64,000 bases of DNA from Topomyia yanbarensis (Eukaryota; Arthropoda; Insecta; Diptera; Culicidae). The translations under genes were made by a program, and so were the position numbers. How positions within the stretch are numbered: position 1 is the first letter of the stretch; each line of letters starts with the position of its first letter. Below, one piece after another: positions 19,832 through 32,301 of this stretch. The stretch spans positions 6,572,001-6,636,000 of the forward strand of contig NC_080672.1 in NCBI RefSeq assembly GCF_030247195.1, given 5' to 3'. The notes below the pieces were generated by a model. That model searched no databases. It was not told where the DNA came from and worked only from the letters and a program-made list of their open reading frames with translations.

Positions 19832-21639
19832 AAAATTCATCAAAGAGATTTTCGTACGAGACCGACGAAATCGAGTCAAAACGCTGACAAAATCTGGGGA
19901 CTGACAAAATTGTGTCTTCACTGTATGATCATTATAGTTGTGCTTTGAAAACAAAACTCGGTGGGACCTATAATATTCTATATTTCAAATCAAGCCATAT
20001 TCTAAAACTTACTGCAATCTATTTTTGGAAAAAGTTTAAGAAATTCAATTAATAGAAACACCCAATGTAAGCTCAACGCTCCGGTTGTGGTACTTTTTCA
20101 ATTATTTCCAGTTTGAACAACCACTAATAAATAATGACTGCAAACCATACCAAGCGACTAAAACTCAAATATCCCGAACCCACCAATTAGCCTGAGGGAC
20201 ATTGGCATTATGATTCATGACGCAGTAACCAACCGCCGCGGCATGAACCAGACATAAACCTGATAAGAAGCAATTCCTTTACTAGAATTGTTGTGTTTGC
20301 TTCCCTCGAAGTGATAATTGACCGGTTTGGCGAGTTTCTCTTTCGGTGCTTTTTGTTACCCACCATGCTTCACTTTGAAAAGTAATGACGCCTGATAAGC
20401 ATTGGGCGTCCCTCACGTGCCTGGTGGGTATCGAACGACCTACAAACAAAGTAAGAGAGAGAGAGAAAAGCACCATCATTCCTTCTATCCACCCATGGTG
20501 TTAAAATAGAGTTCTGCAAAGGTCTCGATCCCAGCAGTACGCTGACTCAGTGGTGGTGGTTGGCTTGTTGTTATGTGTGTCATCCAATGTCTTTATAAGC
20601 TGTTGTTGTGCTTGTGCCCAGTGTATAGGTAGACTTATTATGCTCTTTATGTCCCCCAAATGGCACATATCAATCACCGCCACCGGGCTGCCACTTTGCA
20701 GGCGGGTGAACGGCTACCGTATGGCAAGGTATTGTTGGATTCTACGTTGCCTGCGATTGCACTGCTACGAATGTACTGTTTGGAGCGTACTTTGTGGAGC
20801 TGAGTAAAAGAATATCTAAACTATGAACACTAATGAGGGTTGCTTGATTCGTAACTTAATGTTGTGAGGAGTGGTGTCCGGGATGAGGTGTGTATGCAGG
20901 GTTACAGTCGATAATGTTTATGAGCTGAAAATAGTATCTAACACAAAACACCCTGCAGAAGATTTAACGTTATTGAATTGTGTATAAGCACATTCATTAT
21001 GGATCAGATTTATTAGAGCAAATTGACTGTCATTAGTTCAAACGAAAATTCACGAAACTAGTGACAATAAACATATTCCACGCGATGAATATCATGTATA
21101 GTGAAGCAAATCCAAATTTGCTTTGTCAATCAGTTGATTTGATGAGCATGATGACCGTACAATTCGTAGTTGTTATTCTGTGGTTGAACAAGTAAATTTA
21201 CAAAAAGAATCAACGAACGCGGTTGGAGATACCGCAATTGGTATATTATTATTGTGTTATAAATTAGGTCTCGTTAGTAGTTAAAATAACAGAAATATAT
21301 AACAAGTAGCAATACGAGATATAGTTTTGAAATATTTCTGTTATGTGTTTCTGATCGGGATGGGGTATAAAGTTACACAAATGTGGAGTCATCTTAATTG
21401 GTGATACAGTCTATGCAACTCTCCGAAATGTTATCCTGTGCGTATTTCTCTGGACAACCTGTTTCCGAGAAATTATGATTGTTTATTAAATTGTTACGGG
21501 AATTCTTATTTTATGAACAAATGCAATTTCAACTCCGAACCACCGACAGTTGAGGAATTCCACGAAGATTCTTCCGAAAATATTTAAAATCGTGACCGAC
21601 CATCTTAGATTCCTGTGAAACTTTACACGTTTCACCGGC
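19832..21639. other. Unassigned; GC-richer unique island at about 20200-20810
   Basis: Between 20200 and 20810 the base composition rises and several short overlapping open frames occur, none recognisable. The inverted pair TACCCACCATGC and GCCTGGTGGGTA (about 20357 and 20419) is too short to interpret. The rest is AT-rich and empty. Confidence 0.4.
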
Positions 21640-22625
21640 ATGGAAGACTAAAAATTTTCCACAATCAGTAAGATTATTTTGACTAAAGAGTAAGTTTTTA
21701 AAAGGGCGTAAACATTTCTACGTGCATCATTGTGCAATTTTTTTTGTTCGATTATGTATTGTATTTTATACAGCAAAACTATCCGAGAACGAGTTTCAGG
21801 GAATAAGTATTTATGCACGAAAAAATATACACTGAAAAAAAGGTGTGTAGTTTTTCACAAAAACAAAAATTTGTGTTAAAAATTTAAATTGCAACAAACC
21901 CATGTTTTCTATTTTTTTATATTTTGTCAACAAAAACCTAAAAAGAAAAGAAACATTTTGATTGAGATTGTATGATCGAGAACTTATCGATAAAAAGGTT
22001 TTTGTAACAATAACTTCACACGTGTTCTTGAATTTCATACTAATTGACATACAAAACTGTAATTTTATTACAGAATATACTTCTAAGTATCATTTTAAAT
22101 CGAAATGCATTTAACAAAAATCTTCCAAAATGCGATAGTTTCCGAGATATTCGGAATTTTGTTCTAACAAAAACAGTTAATTCATGTGATTATGCCCTTT
22201 TTAAAAGTTATTCGCGTTACCCCATCATAAAATGTCAAAAATCAAATGTTTATTGTTTTAAATACGTAAAAGAAACTTTTTCAGTATATGTGGATCATGG
22301 AGAAGCTTTCAATAAAAAAGTTTTCCTTACAACAACTTTTGACATATTTTTATAATTCATACTATTTGCAATCAAAAATACAATTTTCTTTTTTAATTAT
22401 GATTCTAAACGCTATTTTATATCAAAATGCTCATAACAAAAATTTTCTGAAATGTAGTAGTTCTCGAGATATCTTAAATTTTGTTTTAACAAAACAATTC
22501 TTTTGTTTTATTACGACGTTTTCAGAAGTTATTCGCGTTTCTCCATCAACAACAATAAGTTTTTCAGAAGGCTCATAACATTTCATGTAACTTTCTCTTT
22601 GGCATCAAGGTGATGGTCATATTTT
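21640..22625 (+). repeat. AT-rich interspersed repeat, copy A
   Basis: About 1 kb that matches copy B in pieces, in opposite orientation. Bases 21640-21950 correspond to 32615-32302; 22030-22340 to 28825-28500; 22360-22640 to 28350-27610. Landmarks are GAGAACGAGTTTCAGGGAAT, the CACAAAAACAAAAATTTGTG block, GACATACAAAACTGTAATTT and TTATTCGCGTTTCTCCATCA. Open frames of 96-103 codons inside have counterparts in copy B, but these are broken and low-complexity, so I do not call a gene. Confidence 0.7.
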
Positions 22626-24755
22626 GTGGTCGGCCAGTTATTTGTGTTTAATTGAATCATTGTAATATTGTATGCATTGACAAATGAGGCGATTTACTGT
22701 CAGTTGGTTTTTACTTCCAACACGCGATGAGGCAATTTCGGAAATTTTCAGTAAAGCGATTTTGGAATGCGGCTGTTCTAATGCAATGTTCAAATGTTCA
22801 TAGTTTTTAGGGGTCTTGCCTAGTTTTATTTACAATACCATTAAAAGATACAAGGGAGCGCCTTCATTGGTGGATCGTATACAATCTGATCGTCCTCGTT
22901 CGGTAAGGACCTAACACATCGTAAAAGTCTGGCGAGTTCGTGTAAAATCACCCACACCCACGACAACGGAGAAACGTCAAGTTCTGTGAATTATGTCAGA
23001 ACTGAAGTGAACACCTAGGAATATGCCAAACTTACTTTTCACGATTTCGCCGAAATGGACCAGGTCCCCTATGGTTTGCTGTATCCGTAAATTGCATGCT
23101 TCGACCCGACCCGCAAATAATAAATGAAACGATAATGATTCTGCACATGCTACACAAAGCGCAATAAACGAAGCGAAATTACTCAAGTTGAACCCTTATT
23201 CAGCGGATCGCTACAGCACTCAGTGCTTGGATGGGTAGTAAAAAGACAATCGGTTTAAGAACCTCGGCGATAGATAGATGCTATCAGGAAATAATTTAAT
23301 GTATATGGAGAAGTGTGCACTGATCCGTCGTAGATACGAATTAAAAATAGCGACACCGCGTTGGCTCAATTATCTTGAAGCTATCAAGAATGGAAGGTAT
23401 TAAATAATTAATTACCTATGAGTTAATTCCAACTAGAATTGCAAATCTAAAAATGACAGTCTTGTTCCGGCCACTTTCAGTTTGTTGTCTAGTATAATAT
23501 GTTGGTTGCTTCTAGATTGCATTTCTTGTTCAAGTATATTTTTAATACCGAGTTTTGTAAAAGACGTATTATCTATAAAATCTCGCCTGTGTTCAATATG
23601 ACTACTTAAAATATGTGATGAGTTATTTACTGATATTTGAGATAGTGCACGGAAAAAATCCGTTCATGAAATCATGGAAAAATCACGATTTAGTTTGATT
23701 ATACTCGTGGTCCAGATTTATATTTCCATTAATTTTGATGCTCATATTTATATAGATATTGATAGTGTCAGTCTTGTCGTATAACGTGTGCAGCCCTATT
23801 TCTCGAAACAACGTTTTTCTCAATTACTTCTAACTTCCTCTCTAACTCTTCACAGCAAAATTTTATAAGGGATTGATGAAATAGTTTGTGTTGCTATAAA
23901 GGTATAACATATAAGGAATAAAATAAAAATTACGCATATCATTTGATAAATCGACCGTTAAATCTAGGGTCGAAAATATAAACCAAAATTGACTGGTTAT
24001 GTGGAGAAACTTATTGCAATCTATTCCATTCCAACATTATGCTTCACTTTTAAAAAAGAAATGTGATTGGAAGAATTACTTGGTTTCAAACCATTAGGAT
24101 GTCAGATAGTATCAGGTAAAATAAAAATTTCAAAGATAAATTACACTGATCAACTCGAATCTCAGCAACCGGCGCTCCGATCCAGATGAAATTCAATATA
24201 GAGATATTCCATCTTTTATTTGAAATCAATTTGCGCAAATCGGTTCTGCCATTTTCATGAATCAAATGTGATATTGCTGTGAGGATTTTGTCTCCGTTCT
24301 ATTTCTAAATCATATGAGTTTGTGTTTGTGGTTACACTTAGCGCCTTCGTTTGTAGGAACGTGTGCTAGCCTTTGGCTACAACTTTGTCAAAAATACCAA
24401 TTGTTCAAAGCAATCATTTCGACTATAGCATCAAGCTCAGCTGATAATTATAATTCTTTGAGTCAATCTGATATATAAAAAGTCATCAGCTCTCCGAACG
24501 TGATTTTCACTTCTTTTTGAGTTTAAAATCTTGAACTGACCTTCCTGCAGTTACGCTCACAATTCTAACAGAACTGTCTTGAAGATCCAACAGCTACTCA
24601 CTTAGGAAGGCATTAACGAATAAATATCCTAGTGGTGACTACTGTCAAATCCCCATTGTGATTATGTATACAAATTTTTATTTTATATTGCGATATTCAA
24701 TGTGATTCATCATTTCTTTCACTGTTTATAATTTGGTCTCTTTCTTCTTTTACAG
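22626..24755. other. Unassigned AT-rich DNA
   Basis: No supported gene or repeat. The last ~50 bases form a polypyrimidine-rich run leading into the candidate exon. Confidence 0.4.
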
Positions 24756-24803
24756 GTTGTGGATTCTGAAAGTCTCAAATTGGATTACCCGATTGTTACC
24801 TTT
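24756..24803 (+). CDS. Candidate 48-nt internal micro-exon
   Basis: A pyrimidine-rich tract (TCTCTTTCTTCTTTTACAG, ending at 24755) meets 48 bases that end at a consensus donor, TTT|GTAAGT, at 24803/24804. The 48 bases are exactly 16 codons. In phase 0 they read VVDSESLKLDYPIVTF with no stop. Phase 1 is also open and phase 2 has a stop. A branch-point-like TTATAAT lies about 26 bases upstream. A multiple-of-three micro-exon with both splice sites near consensus fits a cassette exon of a large gene whose other exons lie outside the window. I do not recognise the peptide. Chance pairing of splice-like sites in AT-rich DNA is the main alternative. Confidence 0.4.
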
Positions 24804-25428
24804 GTAAGTTTTTGTTTAATTCATACAATTTCATACTCTCGAATTCTGACGGATTAGTTTTTGATATATTATTATCATGTGGATTGTGGATCTGTGAATG
24901 ATGGTACTTGTCGCGGCTGTGGATTTGAAAGTGAAACATCAGAGCACTGGGGCAGCGAATCCCAAACAGATACATTCGTAGGCTTTATACGAAGTGCAGT
25001 ACCTGTCTGGGAAGAGTATGTGAGATACATACAATATATAAGGACAATCACTCACTAATATAGTGATATGTTATAGTAGATAGTTCAATTAGGCGAAAGA
25101 AGTCGCAGTGGCTCGTCTTACACAAAAAAGAATTCATATGAATAATATATCTAATAATAATGATCAGTGGCCAATGGTCCGTATTTAGAATAGAGGGATG
25201 TGAGTACGTTTATAGGTGGTCCAACATTATTCCAAACTTGAACTAAATTGAAGAGCAACCCATACCGAGTAACTTTTCTGAAGTTTTGCAATTTCTTTTC
25301 CTGAAGGTCTGAACTTTACTAATATTTTAGTCTAAAGTTAAAATTGCAAATGCTGCGTTACTTAAATGAGGGAGGGTGTTATCAATTTTATTTTTGCTCT
25401 TCGTAAATGGTGTTTTTGAATAAAGCAC
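24804..25428. other. Unassigned; short open frame at 24861-25058
   Basis: The 65-codon frame at 24861-25058 contains GCGFESETSEHWGSESQTDT. Its DNA start (GCTGTGGATTTGAAAGTGAA, 24917) loosely resembles the start of the micro-exon (GTTGTGGATTCTGAAAGTCT). No good splice sites bound it, so I leave it unassigned. Confidence 0.3.
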
Positions 25429-25573
25429 ACGAGGCGACAGGACACATGCCACATAAAATATTCACTATGGACTTTGTTCTCGCTATTCCAACGCGGCAAC
25501 AGCAACAGCGTTGGAATAGGTAGAACAGAATCCACGGTGAATATCTTTTGTGGCGTGTGTCCTGTCGACTCGT
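25429..25573. repeat. 145-nt long hairpin (66-base arms)
   Basis: The left arm from 25429 contains GACAGGACACATGCCACA and CGCTATTCCAACGC. The right arm (25508-25573) contains GCGTTGGAATAGG and GTGGCGTGTGTCCTGTC. They pair over about 66 bases at roughly 83-85%, with a loop of about 13 bases (GGCAACAGCAACA). No copy exists elsewhere in the window. It could be a small foldback MITE or a transcribed hairpin RNA. The mismatches are spread along the stem rather than clustered. Confidence 0.7.
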
Positions 25574-26902
25574 TTGCGAACAGCTTAACAGTTAAAACCT
25601 GTTATGTATGTATCAACATATTTTGATGGAAACAGAATTTATATTGCAAATTGAGCTCAGAAATCATTAGCAATAATAGTTGAAAAAGAGGATTTAATAT
25701 TCGTGTGAATTGATTATAACTGTGCAGTCTACGAATAATTTTTCGGTGTACTGGTTTTGTATTAAGGTGAAGTCTAGTACAAAATGTTGAAATATTTTTA
25801 ACATGTTTTTCACATTTGGTGTCACATACTTTATCAGAATTTTTTTACCATCATTGGCAATTGTTTATTACAAAACTCGGTTGATTATATCATAATATAA
25901 GATTTCAAGTACAATGTAATGAAAGCAGTAGAGCAGGAAGTATTTTTCGAAAATCCCGTGATAGTACGATGCGAGATAATGAGTACTTACAATATCCCAC
26001 ATATAGCGCACTTAATAGCGAAGCAAGTTTTTTCGACGTGTTTCATATCAAGTCGAAGGGAAAAGTCATGGCAAATGATTCTTGAAAGTTACACTAAATT
26101 ACAGATTTGTATGATATGTATTTTATTTTATAGAGGCAGCGTTGCCAAGCATTCTGAATTTAAATCATCTTCGAACGAAAAGGAGAAAATCTAGCATACG
26201 AGATCTTATAATATAACTACTGCCTTACTAAGCATTAAAAAGCTATTACTGAAGAGTTCGTCGAGTTTGATCGATGTACTCGTTGAATCCGATAGACAGT
26301 GTTACCTCGCCTATGACATAAGATAGTCATTCATGGAAGTGTAACATATATGGTGCCAAAAATCTAATAACTAAAATTTTTCAGTATCTGGCAGTATCCG
26401 AATTAGGAATCCGGCTTGGTATTTGTATCTCAGGATGCAAATCTACATCTAGAAATCCGTACTCGGACTCGGATCCCAAGGTTTATTTGCATTTTTTTTT
26501 TCTATTACCAAGAAATTATTAACTCATCACATTATGATTTCAAATATGTATGTGAGCTGCAAAACATTAAATATTTACAAATTTAAAAAAATGGAGGATT
26601 AGTTGCGGTCCTCCATCTCTTGCATCATCGCTCGAGCCCGTATCGTCATCACGTCTGTTTTGCTTGCCTTTTAATAATAATCGTGTCTAACTTCCTTTGC
26701 GTTTGCTTCCTTGCTGGTGGTAGTGGTTGTTAAGTTGAAGATACTAGGTGCAAGCTCTATTGGTTGGATTTTTTTGGTGTCTGTTGTAGGTTTGGGTAAC
26801 CGTTCCTTGTTTATCAAAGATTGTTTAGATTATATATTGATCTTATTTGCAATTGATTAGCTTTGCTTAGTATCATATGAGGGAGACCATGAGAAACCGG
26901 CC
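25574..26902. other. Unassigned AT-rich DNA
   Basis: A 91-codon open frame (25919-26194) has no recognisable domain. Nothing else supported. Confidence 0.4.
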
Positions 26903-27603
26903 CACAGTGGGACCAATCCAAAAAAGCTGGGACAAAACATACTTGAGGCCTTAGATGTCATTTAAGAGCCAGCATTTCATCGTAGGATAGGTTCACAATA
27001 TTATTCTGCAACTTTTTCAATAGAATATTTTTTGGTTGGACTAAAGTAGAGTACCCGAAAAAAAAACAATTTTCAAAAGCATTTTTTTAGGGTCGATGTC
27101 TTCGACAAAGTTGTAGAATATTATGTTTTGAAAAACTTCTTCTAAGATATCACAGAGATCAGACCTCATTTTTGAGACAAAATTGTTGATTTTTATAAAT
27201 ATGACCTAAAAATTAGTTTTGCGACTTTTCCATGCTAAAAACCTTAATTGATTAATTTAATATGTTCTACAAACTTGCAGGTATCACTAAAATACAACTT
27301 TTCGTTGAAGAAATTAATGACGTAAAATCAATATTTTGGCTTCTAAAACTATTTGTCATATAAATTTGCACTATTTTCATCAAAGATTTCTGTTTTTTGT
27401 GCACTTTTGTGCAGCCAAACTTTGGCTATTCCGATACTCTATTATTCCTAGAATAAATTGAATATTACAAAAAAAAACAGGATACAGTTGGATGTTGCAC
27501 AATAATATTTTGAACATATCCTACAAAGAAATGCTGGTTCCAAAAAGAAATCTAAGGCCTCAAATAGGTTTTGTTCCACCTTTTTGGATTGGTCCCACTG
27601 TGT
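26903..27603. mobile_element. 701-bp MITE with GTGGGACCAATCC ends
   Basis: The ends are CACAGTGGGACCAATCCAAA and the reverse complement TTTGGATTGGTCCCACTGTG. The arms extend to AGCCAGCATTTC and TGTAGGATATGTTC-type blocks, giving about 90 bp of imperfect inverted repeat. A second copy in opposite orientation, itself interrupted, lies at 41880-43136. Non-coding. It sits exactly at the end of repeat copy B. Confidence 0.75.
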
Positions 27604-27607
27604 GGCT

Positions 27608-28874
27608 GACCGCAAAATATGACCATCGTCGATTCGAACGAAACTTTACAGATGTGCTCGGTTTATGAATCTCCATGATTTTCTCTGGCAATTGCAATAG
27701 TTCGATAAAAGGACAATTTTCTATGTTTCTATGTGTATTAATTTTAATTTTTATTTATTATCTGAGAACGAGTTACAGGGAATGAATACTTCTATACGGA
27801 AAAATATACACTCAAAAAAATGTTGTGTCATTTTTCACAAAAACAAAAATTAAAAATTAAAAAAAATTAAATTAAAAAAAATAAAATTAGTTAAAAATTC
27901 AAATTGTAAAAAATCCATTTTTCAATTTTTTTATATTTTGTCAACAAACACCTAAAGAGAAAAGAAACCTAACAACAACTTTAGACAAATTTTTGTACAC
28001 AAAAAGATCAAAATATTATTCAACCATATGGTTTGATGATTAAACTACGTAGTTGAATTATGTTTTGGTTGTTTTCATGTAACTTTCAAATGGTTTACAA
28101 TGTCGCTTTGATGTCAATGGAAAAGTTACGGGAAATGTTTTGAGCCTTACGAAAAACTAATTGTTTTTGATGGACAAACGCGAATAACTTCTGAAAAGTT
28201 CGTAATAAAACAAAATAATTGTGTTGTTAAAACAAAATTTAAAATATCTCGAGCACTACTACATTTCAGAAAAAAATTGCTATGAACATTTTGATTTGAA
28301 ATGGCGTTCAGAATCATATTCAAAAATAAAATTCTGCTTTTGACTGTAAATAGTAGGGGAACCCGGGGCTATTAAGACAGTGGGGATAATTCGGACCCCC
28401 TCGATTTCTCAGAAAATCGTAAGGCTTTCTGATTATCGTACACATTTTTCACGTCTATCCACCTAAAAGGGCGATTTGCTTAAGTAGGTCAAAAGTTGTT
28501 AGGAAAACTTTTTTACTGAAAGCTTCTCAATAATCTAAATACACTGAAAAAGTTTCTCTTATGTCTTTAAAACGAAAATATTAGATTTTTCACATTTTAT
28601 GATGGGGCAACGTGAATAACTTTTAAAAAGGACAAAATTACACGAATTAATTGTCTTTGTTGGAAGCAAAATTCCAAATATCTCGAAAACTATCGCATTT
28701 TGGAAGATATTTGTTAAAATGCATTTAACACGATTGAAAATAAAACTTAGAATTATATTCTGTAATAAAATTACAGTTTTGTATGTCAATTAGTATGAAA
28801 TCTAAAAACATGTAAAAAATTATTGTGAGAAAAACTTTTTAGTGATAAGCTCCATCATGCAATCACATTCAAAA
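27608..28874 (-). repeat. AT-rich interspersed repeat, copy B (part 1)
   Basis: The minus strand matches copy A from about 22040 to 22640, with the right end GGTCATATTTTGCGGTC at 27610-27635. Bases 27758-27970 add an inverted duplicate of the other end (GAGAACGAGTTACAGGGAAT), so copy B begins and ends with this block. The part 28356-28500 is a foreign insertion. The match to copy A stops at the pogo-like element at 28877 and resumes at 32302. Confidence 0.65.
28356..28500 (+). mobile_element. Deletion derivative of the GGGGAACCCGGGG MITE
   Basis: It starts TA|GGGGAACCCGGGGCTATT and continues CGGACCCCCTCGATTTCTCA, as in the element at 42165. After about 80 bases it jumps to CACCTAAAAGGGCGATTTGC, which is 50 bases from the right end of that element. 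The final inverted end is missing. So about 690 internal bases and one terminus have been lost. Confidence 0.7.
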
Positions 28875-30293
28875 TACAGTAATGTTTCGATTATATCACT
28901 ATGCGTTTATATCAATACTCGTTTATATCACCCTCGATTATATCACGGTTTTATCTCGATAATATCACGCTTTTTGAAAAACAGACAAGGCACACTACGT
29001 TTTGATCCAATTAAGCCACATGTTGTGTCCTGACACTTTTAGGGTTTTTTACAATTGATTTGCTTATTTACATGTAGGGTAATGAGTCTATTATTGGGTT
29101 TCGGACTATTGCGATAAGGGTTTATATATGATGAGGTCGGTCAAAAAGTGGAACTTTTTATTCTTTTGTCTAAAAGTATAGATTCTTAAGAATATATCTG
29201 AAATTTTTATGGAGGTCTAAGCAGTAGAAGCAAAGTTATGGCGCTGTTCACCGTGGGCGGAGGGCGTGGCGCGAAGCTTTAAACGTGAATCTCTTCATCT
29301 TCTTAAAATCTTGTTTTTCAAAAAACGTTATTGCAATGACTAGGATTGTCGAAATATCTTTCGGCTGATTCCAATTTTTGTTTTAATTTCTTCGTAATTT
29401 ATTTGCCGTGTCCTTAAGGCGGCGTCTGGTGCAGCGGGTAAAAAATAGACTTCTGTTTTTATTCGCTTAATTGTTAGTTCTCCGCAGGAAAATCTAATAA
29501 AAAACTACCAGGGGCAGCCCTATGGGGTTGCACGAACTGTAGACGTAGGACTATACTACTTAATTTAAAATAATTATTTTCTTAGTATATTTAGAGTAAT
29601 AATAAATCAAATATATTTCTTACGTATAGTTTAAGCGCAACCAATCAACATCTAATGTTACATATTGAACCAAACCTTCTTGGTTATCAGGTCATTTCAT
29701 TTGTAGTAGGTGATCGAATCCGATTAAACTTACTTGAGAAGAGCTGAAGAAAGAAGACAGGAAACCGTGACCGAACTAATATCTGGAACTAAATCTTTAT
29801 AGCACAAGATCAGCTTTTAAAAATTGTAAAAACTTTTTGATTGTGTGTGGCAAAAAACCCGGACCGATGAAGAAATATCAAATTTTAGACAATATAATCA
29901 CATTTCATGTATAGACCAAGCTTTGTAGTTATATTTTGCCATTATTGTAACTTTCCTAAAGTACGCATACAAATGTAGCGAATGCAGTGGTCCTAATCAT
30001 ATATAGAAACTATAAAAATACAAGAATCCAAAACAATTTTATATATGGACTTAGATGCGTTTTTGCAACGGTTTTTCGAGTGGCAGTGTATTCATTCATA
30101 AATAGGCTTTGTAGTATGTACCTATTAGCAGAATCAAAATAGGATAGGCTAAGTTGAAATAAATCAATGAATTGATCGAACGTTAATAATTAATTTTCGT
30201 TGTGCTTTCCATCGATCCGAGTAAATTTGTTGCTAAGAAAATTTTCATCTTTGCGCAACGAAAGCACAGATTGCTATCACGCAGGTTACGCAT

Positions 30294-30518
30294 GCAGGGA
30301 TGCCACATTGAAATCGATGTTTCGGCCAAAAATATCTTTTAACCATCTGTGATAACTGAAACTGTGATAAAGTTCCGAAAATCTGTGAAAAATCACAATA
30401 TTTCCAAAAATCTGTGAAATTTTCATCAAAATGCCAACAATCTGCCATCTGGGAAAGAGAACCTGTGATCAAAAAATCTGCGACATTACAGAAAAATCTA
30501 TGAATATGGTAACCCTGC
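30294..30518. mobile_element. 225-bp MITE nested in the pogo-like element
   Basis: The ends GCAGGGATGCCACAT and ATATGGTAACCCTGC pair at 12 of 15 bases. The interior has degenerate tandem copies of AAAAATCTGTGAAA. An antisense 75-codon frame over it is not a gene. No clear target duplication. Confidence 0.6.
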
Positions 30519-31820
30519 TAACAAACTAGATACACATTCGCCTCAAACATTGAACCCAAGCGTACGAAGCAAAATGAGTCAACGGTGAGGATGATAAGTA
30601 GAGCGAAAGAGACAACTAGTACCACGACACTATGTTAACCGTGTTTGTAAATGGAGCTCTAATGTACAAGCGATTTTGTGTACGAATAATGGAGACATTC
30701 AAGTGTACTGAGGTTCCCTCTACAAAAGTTTAGAGAAAAATCAGAAATATGTAAACAAACATCGTCCATTTTATTCGCGTATTTCATTTATTCGCTCGGG
30801 ATTTAAAGCATTTTCTCTTTGAAAAGCTTAGCATTTTCTTAAAAATGACGTCAGTTAATTGGTTTTGATCTATATTTTGCAATCTATTCGTCAGTTCAAC
30901 ATGAAACGAGCGCACAATAACGAAAACTTATCATCTCCTTCACAAGAGTCGCTTAATATTTACATTTTTTGATATGGTATTTATGAATGATAACCGACTG
31001 TAAAAGGTGGCAATTCATACTGTGTAACATATTTGAAGTATGTGTTATCGGTTTCTTATGACCACTATTGGAGAGATCCAATGAAAATATGCAAATTATG
31101 CGTATTTCGGTAAGTGTTTTTTCCGCGATATTTCACCCTCCATGCTCTCGCTCGAGCCTTCCACATGCATCTATCTGTTCCTGCATAAAACAGCCTTTCT
31201 CATTCCGACTAGCTTGTGCGCGTATGGTGTAAATTAAATGCAATTATCGTAGGTGTGAGGAGTTACCTGATTTTTTTTTGACTGTCAAATAACACTTTAA
31301 TTCCCCTGTTGTGTTCGATATTGTACATAAAAGTGTGCTGGAAGCGAACCCAACACAGGCAACTGAGCTTGTCCGGCCAAATCCGTTCTTTAAATTGTCG
31401 ATGATGACGTCATGCATAGAAGCGTATAGCGCGATAGGTACAAAAATCTGTCATGCCGGACTTGGGAAGCGCTATCTTCTGTGTGTAAATGCGTGATATT
31501 TTGACTAGGTTGTACATTATTTAAATTTTTAATGCCTTGATATCAAATATCTTTGAGCTTATCTATTGGAATCTATTCTTAGCAGTATTTCGGAGCAATA
31601 TGTGCAAAAATTTGAAAATTCATCGTGAGATGACTGAATTATATGCGTTTAAAATTGGACCACTTTTCGTTACATACCATTTTTGTGGAATTTGGAAAGT
31701 GCACCCCTATATCGAAAACAAAGACGTAGTCCTACGTCAAAAATGAGAAAAACAAGATACGCAAGATATGGCATTTTCTCTTGAATTGATGTGAATATTT
31801 TTCTTTTGGAAGGACAACGA

Positions 31821-32045
31821 TTGGATATGGGACTATTTCTATGGATACTGACACAACGAGAACTGAATCGTAGGCCCTTCGAATAGACTGATTTTAATAG
31901 TCAAGATATTTGCCCAAAACCTTAACGTACCAGATTCCTTCAAGTTTAGTTTTGGGTGGTTCAACAATTTTAAGAAACAGTACGGGATACGTAAAGTGAA
32001 GCTGTGTGTGGAAAAATTATCCGCTGATACAATACCAATGCGTTG
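31821..32045 (+). pseudogene. Transposase DNA-binding domain relic (CENP-B-type HTH)
   Basis: The first frame (31821-31885) reads LDMGLFLWILTQRELNRRPF, corresponding to the LDxALxxWFxxQRxxGxP start of the CENP-B/Tigger second helix-turn-helix. The second frame (31891-32045) reads ILIVKIFAQNLNV and then PDSFKFSFGWFNNFKKQYGI, ending LSADTIP. This matches the family pattern of FA...L, F.AS.GWL..FKxRHGIR and SAD. A frameshift of a few bases near 31886-31891 separates them, and a TGA ends the frame at 32043. It lies about 250 bp from the right terminus. Confidence 0.75.
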
Positions 32046-32301
32046 AACAAAGATGTCGGACGCTGCTCTAACCAACGGCTTCAAATGGGTAGTATGATAA
32101 TAAAAACATGGCAAAAATAGTCACATTACCCTACTAAGATTTATTCATTTTGATTAACTTTAACTTTTTAATACTTTTTGTTAATAGAAATACATGGATT
32201 AATGCTTAAATGTAATTTTTGTTTTGTTTTGAATATATCACGCTTCAAATATATCACGCTAAAATACAGACCGACCGTGATATAATCGAAACATTACTGT
32301 A

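Larger units (their letters stand above)
28877..32299 (+). mobile_element. pogo/Tigger-like DNA transposon, 3.4 kb
   Basis: The left end CAGTAATGTTTCGATTATAT (then CAC) and the right end are perfect 23-bp inverted repeats, flanked by TA on both sides (28875-28876, 32300-32301). Subterminal blocks ATATCACGCT and TTTATATCA repeat near both ends. A CAGT start with TA duplication is the Tc1/mariner/pogo pattern. A CENP-B-type helix-turn-helix relic at 31821-32045, read toward the right end, points to pogo/Tigger. No DDE catalytic domain fits between it and the terminus, so that part is deleted. Most of 28.9-31.7 kb is unassigned and includes another MITE. The element interrupts repeat copy B. Confidence 0.75.

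Noticed and set aside
21811..22578. Conserved frames shared by repeat copies A and B as a small gene family
   Set aside because: The shared frame around MTYKTVILLQNI is broken in copy B and low-complexity; similarity is explained by the DNA repeat.
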